Source: Leifsonia sp. fls2-241-R2A-40a
Lineage (GTDB): Bacteria; Actinomycetota; Actinomycetes; Actinomycetales; Microbacteriaceae
Direction: 5' to 3'
Length of the DNA stretch: 64,000 nucleotides
NCBI RefSeq assembly: GCF_030209575.1
Contig: NZ_JARVRS010000001.1
Location: 2,418,001-2,482,000 of the forward strand
The notes beneath the pieces were generated by a model, which saw nothing but the letters and a program-made list of their open reading frames with translations, did not search any database and was not told where the DNA came from. The translations under genes and the position numbers were made by a program. The first letter of the stretch is position 1; each line of letters starts with the position of its first letter. Below, in pieces: positions 45,006 through 55,063 of the stretch.

Positions 45006-45012
45006 AATCGCT

Positions 45013-45039
45013 TTAGCACTCCATCTGATCGAGTGCTAA
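45013..45039 (+). promoter_or_regulatory. CIRCE operator (HrcA site)
   Basis: TTAGCACTC-N9-GAGTGCTAA is a perfect CIRCE inverted repeat lying at the predicted transcription start of groL, the classic position for HrcA repression of chaperonin genes. Confidence 0.97.
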
Positions 45040-45042
45040 TAA

Positions 45043-46701
<1,659 letters not shown>

Positions 46702-46716
46702 GTCCGACCACTCCAC

Positions 46717-46749
46717 AAGAGGGCGTCTCCCATCGGGAGGCGCCCTCTT
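46717..46749 (+). terminator. Terminator after groL
   Basis: Stem AAGAGGGCGTCTCCC / GGGAGGCGCCCTCTT (one G-U pair) with loop ATC, 15 nt after the groL stop. A longer dyad GACCACTC (46706-46713) / GAGTGGTC (46786-46793) encloses it. Confidence 0.8.
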
Positions 46750-46794
46750 CGCGTCTCCGCCCTTCGCATTCCGACTGCGGACATCGAGTGGTCG

Positions 46795-46832
46795 CAACAC
46801 GCCCCATGGGCACCGGCCATAACGGCGTGTTG
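46795..46832. terminator. Possible terminator-like dyad in the groL / kinase convergent gap
   Basis: CAACACGCC and GGCGTGTTG form a 9-bp stem with a 20-nt loop between the convergent groL and kinase genes. It lacks a clear T-run. A very GC-rich GCGCGC dyad follows at about 46879-46899, directly after the kinase stop. The rest of this 199-bp gap holds nothing else I can identify. Confidence 0.4.
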
Positions 46833-46900
46833 GGCCCACTAGATCAGCGGGAGCGGGTGGATGCCGCGGCGCGCCCGCGGCGCGCGAAGCGCGCGGCGCG

Positions 46901-48604
46901 CTACGCGGTGAGCGGCTTGGGGGCGGCGGGGGAGTCCGCCAGCGGCAGGGAGACGCGGAAGGTCGCGCCCCCGCCGTCCGTGTCGACGACGTCGACGGTG
47001 CCGTTGTGCGCCGCGACGATCGACGAGACGATCGCGAGGCCCAGGCCGCTGCCGCCGGTCTCGCGGGCGCGCGACGTGTCGGCGCGCCAGAAGCGCTGGA
47101 AGATCTTCTCCCGGATCTGCGGCGGGATGCCCTCACCGTGGTCCCGCACCTCCAGGACGGCGCGCTCCGTGCGGTGGTCGACCTGCACGGCGATCTCGAT
47201 CGGGCTGCCCTCCGGCGTGTAGCGCAAAGCGTTCCCGACGAGGTTGGTCACCACCTGGCGCAGCTTGTTCTCCTCGGCCAGGACGATTGCGGGCTCGGTC
47301 GGCTCGGGATGCGCGAGCACGATCTTCTCGCCGGTCGTGACCGGCAGCGACTCCGTCGCGCCTCGGCGGCCGCGCCCGCGGCGCAGGCGCGCCAGGGCGC
47401 CGCCCGCGAAGGCGATCGGGCCCGTCGCGTTCGACGGACGGGAGGCGGACTCGGGGATCGTCATCGGGACGGTGTCGACGCCCGGCTCGAGCTCGTCGTC
47501 CTCGTCGGGTGCGACCGCCGCGGGCGTGAGCACGCTCACCACGCGGCCGGGGGAGCCGGCCATCGCATCCATGGCGGCATCCTGCGCGATCTTCACCAGG
47601 TCGACGCGGCGCACGTCCAGCGGCTTGGTCTCGTCCAGGCGGGCGAGCTCGAGCAGGTCCTCGACGAGGATGCCCATGCGGATCGCTTCCTTCTCGATGC
47701 GGTCCATCGCCTGCGCGACGTCTTCGGGGGTCTGGAGGGCGCCCATCCGGTACAGCTCGGCGTAGCCGCGCAGCGACACCAGCGGGGTGCGGAGCTCGTG
47801 GGAGGCGTCCCCGACGAAGCGGCGCATCTGGTCGATGGTGCGCGCGCGGTCGCTGAACGCCCGGTCGATGCGGTTCAGCATCGTGTTGAGGGAGCGGTTC
47901 AGCCGCCCGACCTCCGTGTTCGGAGTGGCGCCGCCGAGGCGCTGGCTGAAGTCGCCGTCGGCGATCGCGGCGGCCGTCTGCTCCACTTCGCGCAGCGGCG
48001 CGAACGTCGTGGTGACGAGCATCCGGGTCAGGCCCGCGCCGACGATGATGACGATGACGCCGAAGCCGAGGAAGATCGCGAGGAAGCTCGCCAGCACCGT
48101 GTCGATCTGGGAGGTCGTGGTCGCGACGATCGCCGTGGCGAGCTCGCCCGTCCCCGCGAACGTCTGCGTCGTCGCCAGCGCGCGGTAGGTGGTGCGGCCG
48201 TCGTTGCTGTGCAGCGTGAACCCGCCGGGCGGCATGCCCTTGGCTGCCGAGAGCGTGAGGCTGGTCGGGATGTCCGGACGGTGCGCGTGCGGGATGTTCG
48301 TCCAGTTCGTCTTCACCAGCTTGCCGTTGCTGTCGTACAGCGCGGCGAAGTAGTCCGACGGGCTCGCGTCGGTGGCGATCTGGTCCTCGTCGGCGGTCGA
48401 CTTGAAGAGGTAGGTGTTCAGATACGACGCGCCGGAGGCGGCCGAGAGCTGCGCATCCAGCTGGTCGAGCAGCACCGGCTTGAGCATCGCCATCGTGCCG
48501 ATTCCGGTGACGAGGAGCCCGAGGGTCAGCATGAGCACCGTCACGCCCGTGATCTTCGTGCGCAGGGAGATCGCGTTCCAGCGGTCGAGCAGGCGTGAGT
48601 GCAT
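46901..48604 (-). CDS. HAMP-domain sensor histidine kinase
   Basis: A 567-residue kinase: membrane helix 1 (about 18-38), extracytoplasmic sensor (about 40-170), membrane helix 2 (about 172-194), HAMP, phosphoacceptor histidine about 269 in DASHELRTPL, ATPase with NLVGNALRYTPEG, DHGEGIPPQ and GGSGLGLAIVSSI. Between the dimerisation helices and the N box there is an unusual ~75-residue insertion (about 362-436) rich in Pro, Glu and Arg. It lies 77 bp downstream of its response regulator. It resembles TcrY/MprB-type sensors; signal unknown. Confidence 0.9.
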   Translation of the reverse strand: MHSRLLDRWNAISLRTKITGVTVLMLTLGLLVTGIGTMAMLKPVLLDQLDAQLSAASGASYLNTYLFKSTADEDQIATDASPSDYFAALYDSNGKLVKTNWTNIPHAHRPDIPTSLTLSAAKGMPPGGFTLHSNDGRTTYRALATTQTFAGTGELATAIVATTTSQIDTVLASFLAIFLGFGVIVIIVGAGLTRMLVTTTFAPLREVEQTAAAIADGDFSQRLGGATPNTEVGRLNRSLNTMLNRIDRAFSDRARTIDQMRRFVGDASHELRTPLVSLRGYAELYRMGALQTPEDVAQAMDRIEKEAIRMGILVEDLLELARLDETKPLDVRRVDLVKIAQDAAMDAMAGSPGRVVSVLTPAAVAPDEDDELEPGVDTVPMTIPESASRPSNATGPIAFAGGALARLRRGRGRRGATESLPVTTGEKIVLAHPEPTEPAIVLAEENKLRQVVTNLVGNALRYTPEGSPIEIAVQVDHRTERAVLEVRDHGEGIPPQIREKIFQRFWRADTSRARETGGSGLGLAIVSSIVAAHNGTVDVVDTDGGGATFRVSLPLADSPAAPKPLTA

Positions 48605-48681
48605 CAGGCCGTCAGTCTATGCAGCGGATGCTGTGCCGGGCATGTGCGCGCGGTGTGCGCTCACATGCCCGGCGGCGCATC

Positions 48682-49374
48682 TCAGGCCTTGGCGGCCTTG
48701 AGCATGTACCCGAATCCGCGCTTGGTCTGGATGAGCGGCTCGCTCGAGTGTGCATCCACCTTCCGGCGCAGGTAGGAGATGTAGGACTCGACGATGCCCG
48801 CGTCGCCATTGAAGTCGTACTCCCAGACGTGGTCGAGGATCTGGGCCTTCGACAGCACGCGGTTGGGGTTGAGCATCAGGTAGCGCAGCAGCTTGAACTC
48901 GGTCGGGCTGAGCTCGATCGGGGTGTCGCCGACGAAGACCTCGTGGGTGTCCTGGTCCATGGTGAGCTCGCCGGCGCGGATGACCGCATCCTCGTCGGCC
49001 TGCATCGTGCGGCGCAGGATGGCCTTGATGCGGGCGACGATCTCGTCGAGGCTGAACGGCTTGGTCACGTAGTCGTCGCCGCCGACGGTGAGGCCGGTGA
49101 TCTTGTCCTCCGTGTCGTCCTTCGCCGTGAGGAAGAGGATCGGCGCCGTGTAGCCGGCGCCGCGGAGTCGCTTGGTGACGCCGAAGCCGTTCATGTCCGG
49201 CAGCATGACGTCGAGGATGATGAGGTCGGGCTCCTCTTCGAGGACCGCGGAGATCGCCTGAGCGCCATTCCCGACCGCGCGCACGGCGAACCCGGCGAAA
49301 CGGAGGCTGGTGGTGAGGAGGTCGCGGATGTTCGGCTCGTCGTCGACGATGAGAATGCGGGGTCCTGCGTTCAT
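48682..49374 (-). CDS. OmpR-family response regulator
   Basis: A 230-residue regulator: receiver with DD11-12, phosphoacceptor D55 in LIILDVMLPD and TKPFSLDE lysine; winged helix with HVWEYDFNGDAGIVESYISYLRRKVD and RGFGYML. It precedes its kinase in one transcript. GATACT (49382-49387, minus strand) 7 nt before the ATG suggests a leaderless message. Confidence 0.93.
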   Translation of the reverse strand: MNAGPRILIVDDEPNIRDLLTTSLRFAGFAVRAVGNGAQAISAVLEEEPDLIILDVMLPDMNGFGVTKRLRGAGYTAPILFLTAKDDTEDKITGLTVGGDDYVTKPFSLDEIVARIKAILRRTMQADEDAVIRAGELTMDQDTHEVFVGDTPIELSPTEFKLLRYLMLNPNRVLSKAQILDHVWEYDFNGDAGIVESYISYLRRKVDAHSSEPLIQTKRGFGYMLKAAKA

Positions 49375-49478
49375 GCGAACTAGTATCTGCGCGTCGGCTG
49401 GGTCTTACCTGTGAGCAGTCGGTGTGCGGTGAGTGGGCAGGTCTGGCGCGCGCAGTACGAACGGTGGATGCTGAGGTC

Positions 49479-50699
49479 ATGTCGAAACCCACCGTCGTCA
49501 TCGCGGGCGCCGGGCTCGCCGGCGCGACCGTCGCCACAGAGTTGCGGGAGCGCGGTTTCGACGGGCGCATCCTGCTTCTCGGTGCGGAGGAGCATCACCC
49601 GTACATCCGCCCGCCGCTGTCGAAGGAGTACCTGAAGGGCGAGGGCGGCATCGACCAGGCGGACGTGCATCCTGCCGCCTGGTACGCCGACAACGCGGTC
49701 GAGTTCCTGCCCGGGATCGAGGCCGGGTCGTTCGAGCCGGTGGCCCACGAGCTGTTCGTGTCGGAGGGCGGCCGGATCACCTACGACAGCCTGGTTCTCG
49801 CCACGGGCGCCCACGCGCGTCCGCTCGGCGTCCCCGGAAGCGGGCACGACGCGGTCTTCGCGCTGCGCACCCGGGAGGACTCGACGCGGCTGCGGTCGGC
49901 GATCAAGCCCGGCGGGCGGCGCGTGGTGGTGGTCGGGTCCGGCTGGATCGGCCTGGAGGTCGCCGCGGCGGCGCGCCGCTACGGCAACCACGTGACCGTC
50001 CTCGGGCACTCGGCCGTCCCGTTGAGCCGTTCCATCGGCCGCGAGCTCGGGGGCCTGTTCGAGCGGCTGCACCGAGAGCAGGGCGTCACGTTCCACAACG
50101 GCGCATCGGTGGTGGGCGTGGACGCGGGCGCGGAGCAGGCGGTCGTGCTGGCGTCGGGGGAGCGCATCCCGGCTGATGTGGTGGTCGCCGGGGTCGGAGC
50201 GGTGCCGAACACGCTGGTCGCGGAGCGGTCCGGTGCCCGGGTCGCCGACGGCATCCTCACCGATCGGGGGATGCGCGCGAGCATCGAGGACATCTATGCG
50301 GTCGGCGATGCGGCCGACCCGTTCCTCCCCGCCATCGGCCGCCACCTGCGCAGCGAGCACTGGGCGAACGCGATCACGACGGGGAAGGTCGCCGCCCACG
50401 CGATCCTCGGCGAGCGCGCGTCGTACGACGACATCCCGTACTTCTACACCGACCAATACGATCTGGGCATGGAGTTTTCGGGCTATGCGCCGCTCGCAGC
50501 GGGCGCTCGCGTCGTGTACCGCGGCGACGTGGAGTCGCGCGAGTTCATCGCGTTCTGGCTGCGCAACGACCGGGTGGTCGCCGGGATGAACGTGAACGTG
50601 TGGGACGTGCAGGACGACATCCAGCGCCTCATCCGCTCCGGCGAGCGCGTGGATGCCGAGCGTCTCGCCGACGAGAGCGTCGACCTTGCCGCCCTCTGA
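49479..50699 (+). CDS. FAD-dependent ferredoxin/rubredoxin-type reductase
   Basis: A 406-residue NAD(P)H reductase of the pyridine-nucleotide-disulfide oxidoreductase fold: FAD motif VVIAGAGLAGATVATELR, NAD motif VVVGSGWIGLEVAAAARR, second FAD contact IYAVGDAAD and a reductase C-terminal domain. No ferredoxin or oxygenase is adjacent. It heads an overlapping set of four genes. ATG 49479 matches the FAD motif position. Confidence 0.88.
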   Translation: MSKPTVVIAGAGLAGATVATELRERGFDGRILLLGAEEHHPYIRPPLSKEYLKGEGGIDQADVHPAAWYADNAVEFLPGIEAGSFEPVAHELFVSEGGRITYDSLVLATGAHARPLGVPGSGHDAVFALRTREDSTRLRSAIKPGGRRVVVVGSGWIGLEVAAAARRYGNHVTVLGHSAVPLSRSIGRELGGLFERLHREQGVTFHNGASVVGVDAGAEQAVVLASGERIPADVVVAGVGAVPNTLVAERSGARVADGILTDRGMRASIEDIYAVGDAADPFLPAIGRHLRSEHWANAITTGKVAAHAILGERASYDDIPYFYTDQYDLGMEFSGYAPLAAGARVVYRGDVESREFIAFWLRNDRVVAGMNVNVWDVQDDIQRLIRSGERVDAERLADESVDLAAL

Positions 50700-51621
50700 C
50701 GCGGACGGGTCGGCGACGCACGTGCCGTACCTGCCGCCGCTGCGCATCCCGGTCCGGACGATCGGAGCTCGCACCTTCGACTTCTCGCGGCAGGTGGCCG
50801 TCATGGCCGTGGTGAACCGCACGCCGGACTCGTTCTTCGACCAGGGCCGCACCTACGCGTTCGACCGGGCGGTGGATGCGTGCTTCGAGGCCGTCGCACT
50901 GGGCGCCGACTGGGTGGACATCGGCGGTGCGCCCTTCGCGCCGGGCGACCCGCTGCCGGTGGAGGACGAGATCGAGCGCGTCGTCCCCGTTGTAGAGGCG
51001 CTGCGCGCTGGGTCGGATGTGGTGATCTCCGTCGACACCTTCCACTCCAGCGTCGCCCGCCACGCCCTCGCCGCGGGCGCGACCGTCATCAACGACACGA
51101 CCGGCCTGAGCGACCCGGAGCTCGCGCCGGTGGTCGCGGACAGCGAGGCGACGCTCGTCATCACGCACAGCCTCGCGCAGCCGCGGCGACCCTACCCGCG
51201 CCCGCACTACGACGATGTGGTGGCCGAGGTGTCCGCGTTCCTCCTCGACCGGGTGGAGCGTGCGATGGCCGCCGGGGTGCCGGAGGAGCGGATCATCATC
51301 GACCCCGGCCACGACCTCAACAAGAACACCCTGCACTCGCTGGAGCTGACCCGCCGCTTCGCCGAGATCGCCGACCTGGGGTTCCCCGTGCTCGCCGCCG
51401 TCTCCAACAAGGACTTCATCGGCGAGACCCTGGATGCTCCGCGTGCCGAACGCCTCGAGGGGTCGCTCGCGGCCGCCGTCATCAGCGTGATGAACGGCGC
51501 ACGCATCGTGCGGATGCACGACGTCCGTGCCTCCGTCGCCGCCATGAGGATGACGGAGGCTGTGCTGGGCCTTCGTGAACCCGCCTACCTCAAGCACAAC
51601 ATGGGAGACGTGAATGACTGA
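50653..51621 (+). CDS. folP2: Dihydropteroate synthase homologue, FolP2 type
   Basis: A TIM-barrel protein (322 residues from ATG 50653) with VMAVVNRTPDSFFDQG, DWVDIGGAPFAPGD, INDTTG, ISVDTFHS and the C-terminal NKDFIGETLDAPRAERLEGS. True DHPS has a GGESTRPG loop for the pterin diphosphate; here it reads GGAPFAPG, as in mycobacterial FolP2, whose sulfonamide-target activity is doubtful. It is therefore better called FolP2-like than DHPS. The start overlaps the flavoprotein by 47 bp; a later TTG or GTG (to about 50722) is possible. Confidence 0.85.
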   Translation: MPSVSPTRASTLPPSDADGSATHVPYLPPLRIPVRTIGARTFDFSRQVAVMAVVNRTPDSFFDQGRTYAFDRAVDACFEAVALGADWVDIGGAPFAPGDPLPVEDEIERVVPVVEALRAGSDVVISVDTFHSSVARHALAAGATVINDTTGLSDPELAPVVADSEATLVITHSLAQPRRPYPRPHYDDVVAEVSAFLLDRVERAMAAGVPEERIIIDPGHDLNKNTLHSLELTRRFAEIADLGFPVLAAVSNKDFIGETLDAPRAERLEGSLAAAVISVMNGARIVRMHDVRASVAAMRMTEAVLGLREPAYLKHNMGDVND

Positions 51622-52366
51622 GCCCGCCATCCATCGGTTGTCCCCGCTGCCGTCGCAGACCGAGCTGAGCGACGACGACATCGCGGGCCTGTACCAGGAG
51701 GGCGCGGGCGATCCGTGGCTGCGGGTGAACTTCGTCAGCAGCGTCGACGGCGCGGCGACCCACCAGGGGCTCTCCGGCGGACTGTCCAACGACGTGGACG
51801 GGCGGGTGTTCGAACTGCTGCGGCGGCTGTGCGACGTCGTGCTGGTCGGCGCCGGGACGGTCCGGGCGGAGGGCTACGGCGCGATGCGCGTGAACCCCGT
51901 CTCGGCGCGGGTGCGCAGCGGGGCCGGCATGACGGCGCATCCCGTCTTCGCGATCGTGTCGGCGGGGCTCGACCTCGACCCGCGCAGCTCGATCTTCGAG
52001 GATGCGCCGGAGCGCCCGATCGTGCTGACCACCGAGCTCGCGCGGCCGGAGGCGCGCGAGGCGCTGTCCGAGGTGGCCGACGTGGTGGTCTGCGGACGCG
52101 AGCGGGTGCAGGCGGAGCGAGGACTGGCGGTGCTGCACGAGCGCGGGCTGACGCGTATCCACTGCGAGGGCGGTCCGCACCTGTTCGCCGACCTCATCGC
52201 GGCGCGCGCCGTGGACGAACTGTGCCTGACGATCAGCCCGCGTCTCGAGGGCGGAACCGCGTCGCGCATCGCCACGGGAGCAGCCCCCATCATGCCGCTC
52301 GGGCTGCGGCTGGCGCACACGCTGACGGGAGACGACACCCTGCTGCTGCGGTATGTCCGGGCGTGA
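51614..52366 (+). CDS. RibD C-terminal-type pyrimidine/pterin reductase
   Basis: A 250-residue NADPH reductase of the RibD_C/DHFR-like fold with WLRVNFVSSVDGAAT, DVVLVGAGTVRAEGYG and THCEGGPHLFADL-like IHCEGGPHLFADLI. The deaminase domain of RibD is absent. Mycobacterial relatives can substitute for dihydrofolate reductase, so pterin reduction is conceivable next to a FolP2 gene. It overlaps folP2 by 8 bp and the kinase gene by 14 bp. Confidence 0.85.
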   Translation: MTEPAIHRLSPLPSQTELSDDDIAGLYQEGAGDPWLRVNFVSSVDGAATHQGLSGGLSNDVDGRVFELLRRLCDVVLVGAGTVRAEGYGAMRVNPVSARVRSGAGMTAHPVFAIVSAGLDLDPRSSIFEDAPERPIVLTTELARPEAREALSEVADVVVCGRERVQAERGLAVLHERGLTRIHCEGGPHLFADLIAARAVDELCLTISPRLEGGTASRIATGAAPIMPLGLRLAHTLTGDDTLLLRYVRA

Positions 52367-53228
52367 ACTCCGGCCGCACATCGACGCCGCCCTGGTCCGC
52401 CGGCTGGTCGACGCGCAATTCCCGCAGTGGCGCGGGCTGCCCCTCCACCCGGTGCCGCACGACGGATGGGACAACCGGACCTTCCGCCTCGGCGACGAGC
52501 TGAGCGTGCGGCTGCCGAGCGCGGAGGGATACCGCGAGCAGGTCGCCAAGGAGCAGCACTGGCTGCCGCGGCTCGCCCCGCTGCTGCCGCTGCCCATCCC
52601 GCAGCCCGTGGCCGAGGGCGCGCCGGTGGACGAGTACCCGCTGCCGTGGTCGATCTACCGCTGGCTGCCGGGCACCCCGGTGGTGCTGCTCGGGGACGTG
52701 TCCCGGGATGTTGCGCTCGCCGAAGCGATCGGGCGCTTCCTCGTTGTGTTGCGCTCCGCGCCGGTCGAGGGCGCGCCCGGACCGGGGACGCACAACTTCT
52801 TCCGCGGCGCACCGCCCGACGTGTATGGCGAGGAGGCGCTCGCCGCGTTCCCGGTGCTGGGCGCCGACGCGGACCGCGCGCGGGACCTGTGGGCGGAGGC
52901 GACCGCATCCCGCTGGGAGGGCCCGCCGGTGTGGTTCCACGGCGACGTCGCGCCCGGCAACCTGCTGGTGGATGCGCGGGGCGTGCTGACCGCCGTGATC
53001 GACTTCGGCATCTCCGGCGTCGGCGACCCCGCGTGCGATCTCGTTCCGGCGTGGACGATGTTCGAGGGCGCGGCGCGCGACGCCTTCGTCGACGTCGTCG
53101 GCGTCGGCCTCGACGAGGCGACCTGGGCGCGCGCCCGCGGCTGGGCGCTCTGGAAGGCCGCGATCACCGTGCGCGACCGCCCCGCCGACGCCGAGTCGCG
53201 CGCGACGCTCGCGCGCATCCTGCGCTGA
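52353..53228 (+). CDS. Aminoglycoside phosphotransferase-family kinase
   Basis: A 291-residue APH-fold small-molecule kinase with HDGWDNRTFRLGDEL, catalytic WFHGDVAPGNLLV and metal-binding VIDFGISGVGDPACDL. Substrate unknown; the family includes many metabolic kinases and only some resistance enzymes. It overlaps the reductase gene by 14 bp, closing the operon. No sign of a resistance cassette. Confidence 0.85.
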   Translation: MSGRELRPHIDAALVRRLVDAQFPQWRGLPLHPVPHDGWDNRTFRLGDELSVRLPSAEGYREQVAKEQHWLPRLAPLLPLPIPQPVAEGAPVDEYPLPWSIYRWLPGTPVVLLGDVSRDVALAEAIGRFLVVLRSAPVEGAPGPGTHNFFRGAPPDVYGEEALAAFPVLGADADRARDLWAEATASRWEGPPVWFHGDVAPGNLLVDARGVLTAVIDFGISGVGDPACDLVPAWTMFEGAARDAFVDVVGVGLDEATWARARGWALWKAAITVRDRPADAESRATLARILR

Positions 53229-53278
53229 GCGGCGTGGTGCTCCTCGCCACCTCGCGCAGGGGCACCAGCTGACCCGAG

Positions 53279-53331
53279 ATTCGTGACGAATGTGCGTCAT
53301 TCGTCACGAATAGCGGGCATTCGGCACGAAA
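53279..53331. repeat. Array of three 13-bp palindromes with exact 20-bp period (locus 2)
   Basis: ATTCGTGACGAAT (53279-53291), ATTCGTCACGAAT (53299-53311) and the degenerate ATTCGGCACGAAA (53319-53331), each exactly 20 bp apart. It lies in the convergent gap between the kinase gene and the XPB helicase gene and is the same element as at 30070. Confidence 0.95.
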
Positions 53332-53375
53332 CGGATCGCGGGTGGGCGAGCGGGTGGATGAGGGAGCGCGCTCTC

Positions 53376-55019
53376 CTACGCCGCCTGCAGCGCGTGCGCG
53401 TCGAGAATCGTGTACGAATAGCCCTGCTCGGCGAGGAACCGCTGGCGGTTCTGCGCGAAGTCCTGGTCGACGGTGTCGCGGGCGACCAGCGTGTAGAAGT
53501 TCGCCGACAGTCCCGACTCCTTGGGCCGCAGCAGCCGGCCGAGGCGCTGGGCCTCCTCCTGACGGCTGCCGTACGAGCCGGACACCTGGATCGCGACGGT
53601 CGCCTCGGGCAGGTCGACCGAGAAGTTGGCCACCTTGCTGACCACGAGGACCTTGGTGCGGCCGTCCCGGAACTCCTGGAACAAGCGCTCCCGCTCATCC
53701 ACCGGGGTCGCGCCGGTCAGCTTCGGCGCGTCCAGCGCCTCCGCGAGCTCGTCGATCTGGTCGAGGTACTGCCCGATGACGAGGATGCGCTCGCCCTCGT
53801 GCCGGTCGACCAGCTGCTGGACGATCTCGAGCTTCGCCGGCGCCGTCGCGGCCAGCCGGTAGCGCTCGTCGTCGGGGGCGGCGGCGTAGCTGAGCCGCTC
53901 CGACGGCGGAAGGTCGATGCGCACCTCGTAGCAGGCGGCCGGGGAGATGAAGCCCTGGGCCTCGATCTCCTTCCACGGGGCGTCGAAGCGCTTCGGGCCG
54001 ATGAGGCTGAACACGTCGCCCTCGCGACCGTCCTCGCGCACCAGCGTCGCCGTCAGCCCCAGTCGGCGGCGGGCCTGCAGCTCGGCCGTCAGCTTGAACA
54101 CGGGAGCCGGGAGCAGGTGCACCTCGTCGTAGACCACGAGACCCCAGTCGAGGGCGTCCAAGAGCGCCAGGTGGGCGTACTCGCCCTTCCGCTTCGCCGT
54201 GAGGATCTGGTACGTCGCGATGGTGACCGGCTTGACCTCCTTCACCTGCCCCGAGTACTCGCCGATCTCCTCCGCCGTCAGCGTCGTGCGGCGCAGCAGT
54301 TCGTCGCGCCACTGGCGCGCCGACACCGTGTTCGTCACGAGGATGAGCGTGGTCGTCTTCGCCGTCGCCATCGCGCCGGCGCCGACGAGCGTCTTGCCCG
54401 CGCCGCAGGGGAGCACGACGACGCCGGAGCCGCCGTCGAAGAAGTTGGAGACCGCCTTGCGTTGGTAGTCCCGCAGCGCCCAGCTGTCCTCCTTGAGGCC
54501 GATCTCGTGCGGAGTTCCGGGCGTGTAGCCGGCGAGGTCCTCGGCCGGCCAGCCGAGCTTCACCAGCTCCTGCTTGAGCTGGCCGCGCGCCCACGCCTCC
54601 ACCACGAAGGTGTCGTCGTCGCGGCGCTCCAGCAGCAGGGGTGCGATGCGCTTGGCGCTCGCCACCTCGGTGAGCACCGCCAGGTCGGTGGAGCGCAGCA
54701 GCAGCGTCCCCTCGTCATCGCGCTCGATGACCAGCCGGCCGTAGCGGGCCACGGTCTCCGAGACATCGACCGAGACGGTCTGCGGGATGGGGAACTTGGA
54801 GTACCGCTCCAGCGTCCCGAGCATGTCCTCGGCCGTGTGCCCTGCGGCCCGGGCGTTCCACAGTCCCAGTCGCGTGATGCGATAGGTGTGGATGTGCTCA
54901 GGAGCCCGCTCCAGCTCGGCGAAGACGGCGAGGTCGTGGCGTGCGTCCTCCGCCTCCGGGTGCGCGACCTCGAGCAGGACGGTGCGGTCGCTCTGGACGA
55001 TCAGGGGGCCATCAGACAT
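53376..55019 (-). CDS. XPB/Ssl2-type DNA repair helicase
   Basis: A 547-residue superfamily 2 helicase: Walker A LPCGAGKTLVGAG (about 200-212), DEVH box in VYDEVHLLPAP (about 295), TATLVREDG, and the C-terminal motifs VSGSYGSRQEEAQRLGRLLR. XPB-like 3'-5' helicases of actinobacteria act in DNA repair. It follows the XPB-partner gene by 44 bp, the usual conserved pair. Confidence 0.93.
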   Translation of the reverse strand: MSDGPLIVQSDRTVLLEVAHPEAEDARHDLAVFAELERAPEHIHTYRITRLGLWNARAAGHTAEDMLGTLERYSKFPIPQTVSVDVSETVARYGRLVIERDDEGTLLLRSTDLAVLTEVASAKRIAPLLLERRDDDTFVVEAWARGQLKQELVKLGWPAEDLAGYTPGTPHEIGLKEDSWALRDYQRKAVSNFFDGGSGVVVLPCGAGKTLVGAGAMATAKTTTLILVTNTVSARQWRDELLRRTTLTAEEIGEYSGQVKEVKPVTIATYQILTAKRKGEYAHLALLDALDWGLVVYDEVHLLPAPVFKLTAELQARRRLGLTATLVREDGREGDVFSLIGPKRFDAPWKEIEAQGFISPAACYEVRIDLPPSERLSYAAAPDDERYRLAATAPAKLEIVQQLVDRHEGERILVIGQYLDQIDELAEALDAPKLTGATPVDERERLFQEFRDGRTKVLVVSKVANFSVDLPEATVAIQVSGSYGSRQEEAQRLGRLLRPKESGLSANFYTLVARDTVDQDFAQNRQRFLAEQGYSYTILDAHALQAA

Positions 55020-55063
55020 AGCTCACCAGCCTACGCCCTGCCGGTGGGGAGACGGCCGTGAGG

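Noticed and set aside
50653-51621. Ordinary dihydropteroate synthase (folP)
   Set aside because: The canonical GGESTRPG loop is replaced by GGAPFAPG and no other folate genes (folB, folK, folE) are adjacent; FolP2 type fits better.
52353-53228. Aminoglycoside resistance gene
   Set aside because: The APH fold is shared by many metabolic kinases; it sits in a chromosomal overlapping operon with typical local composition.
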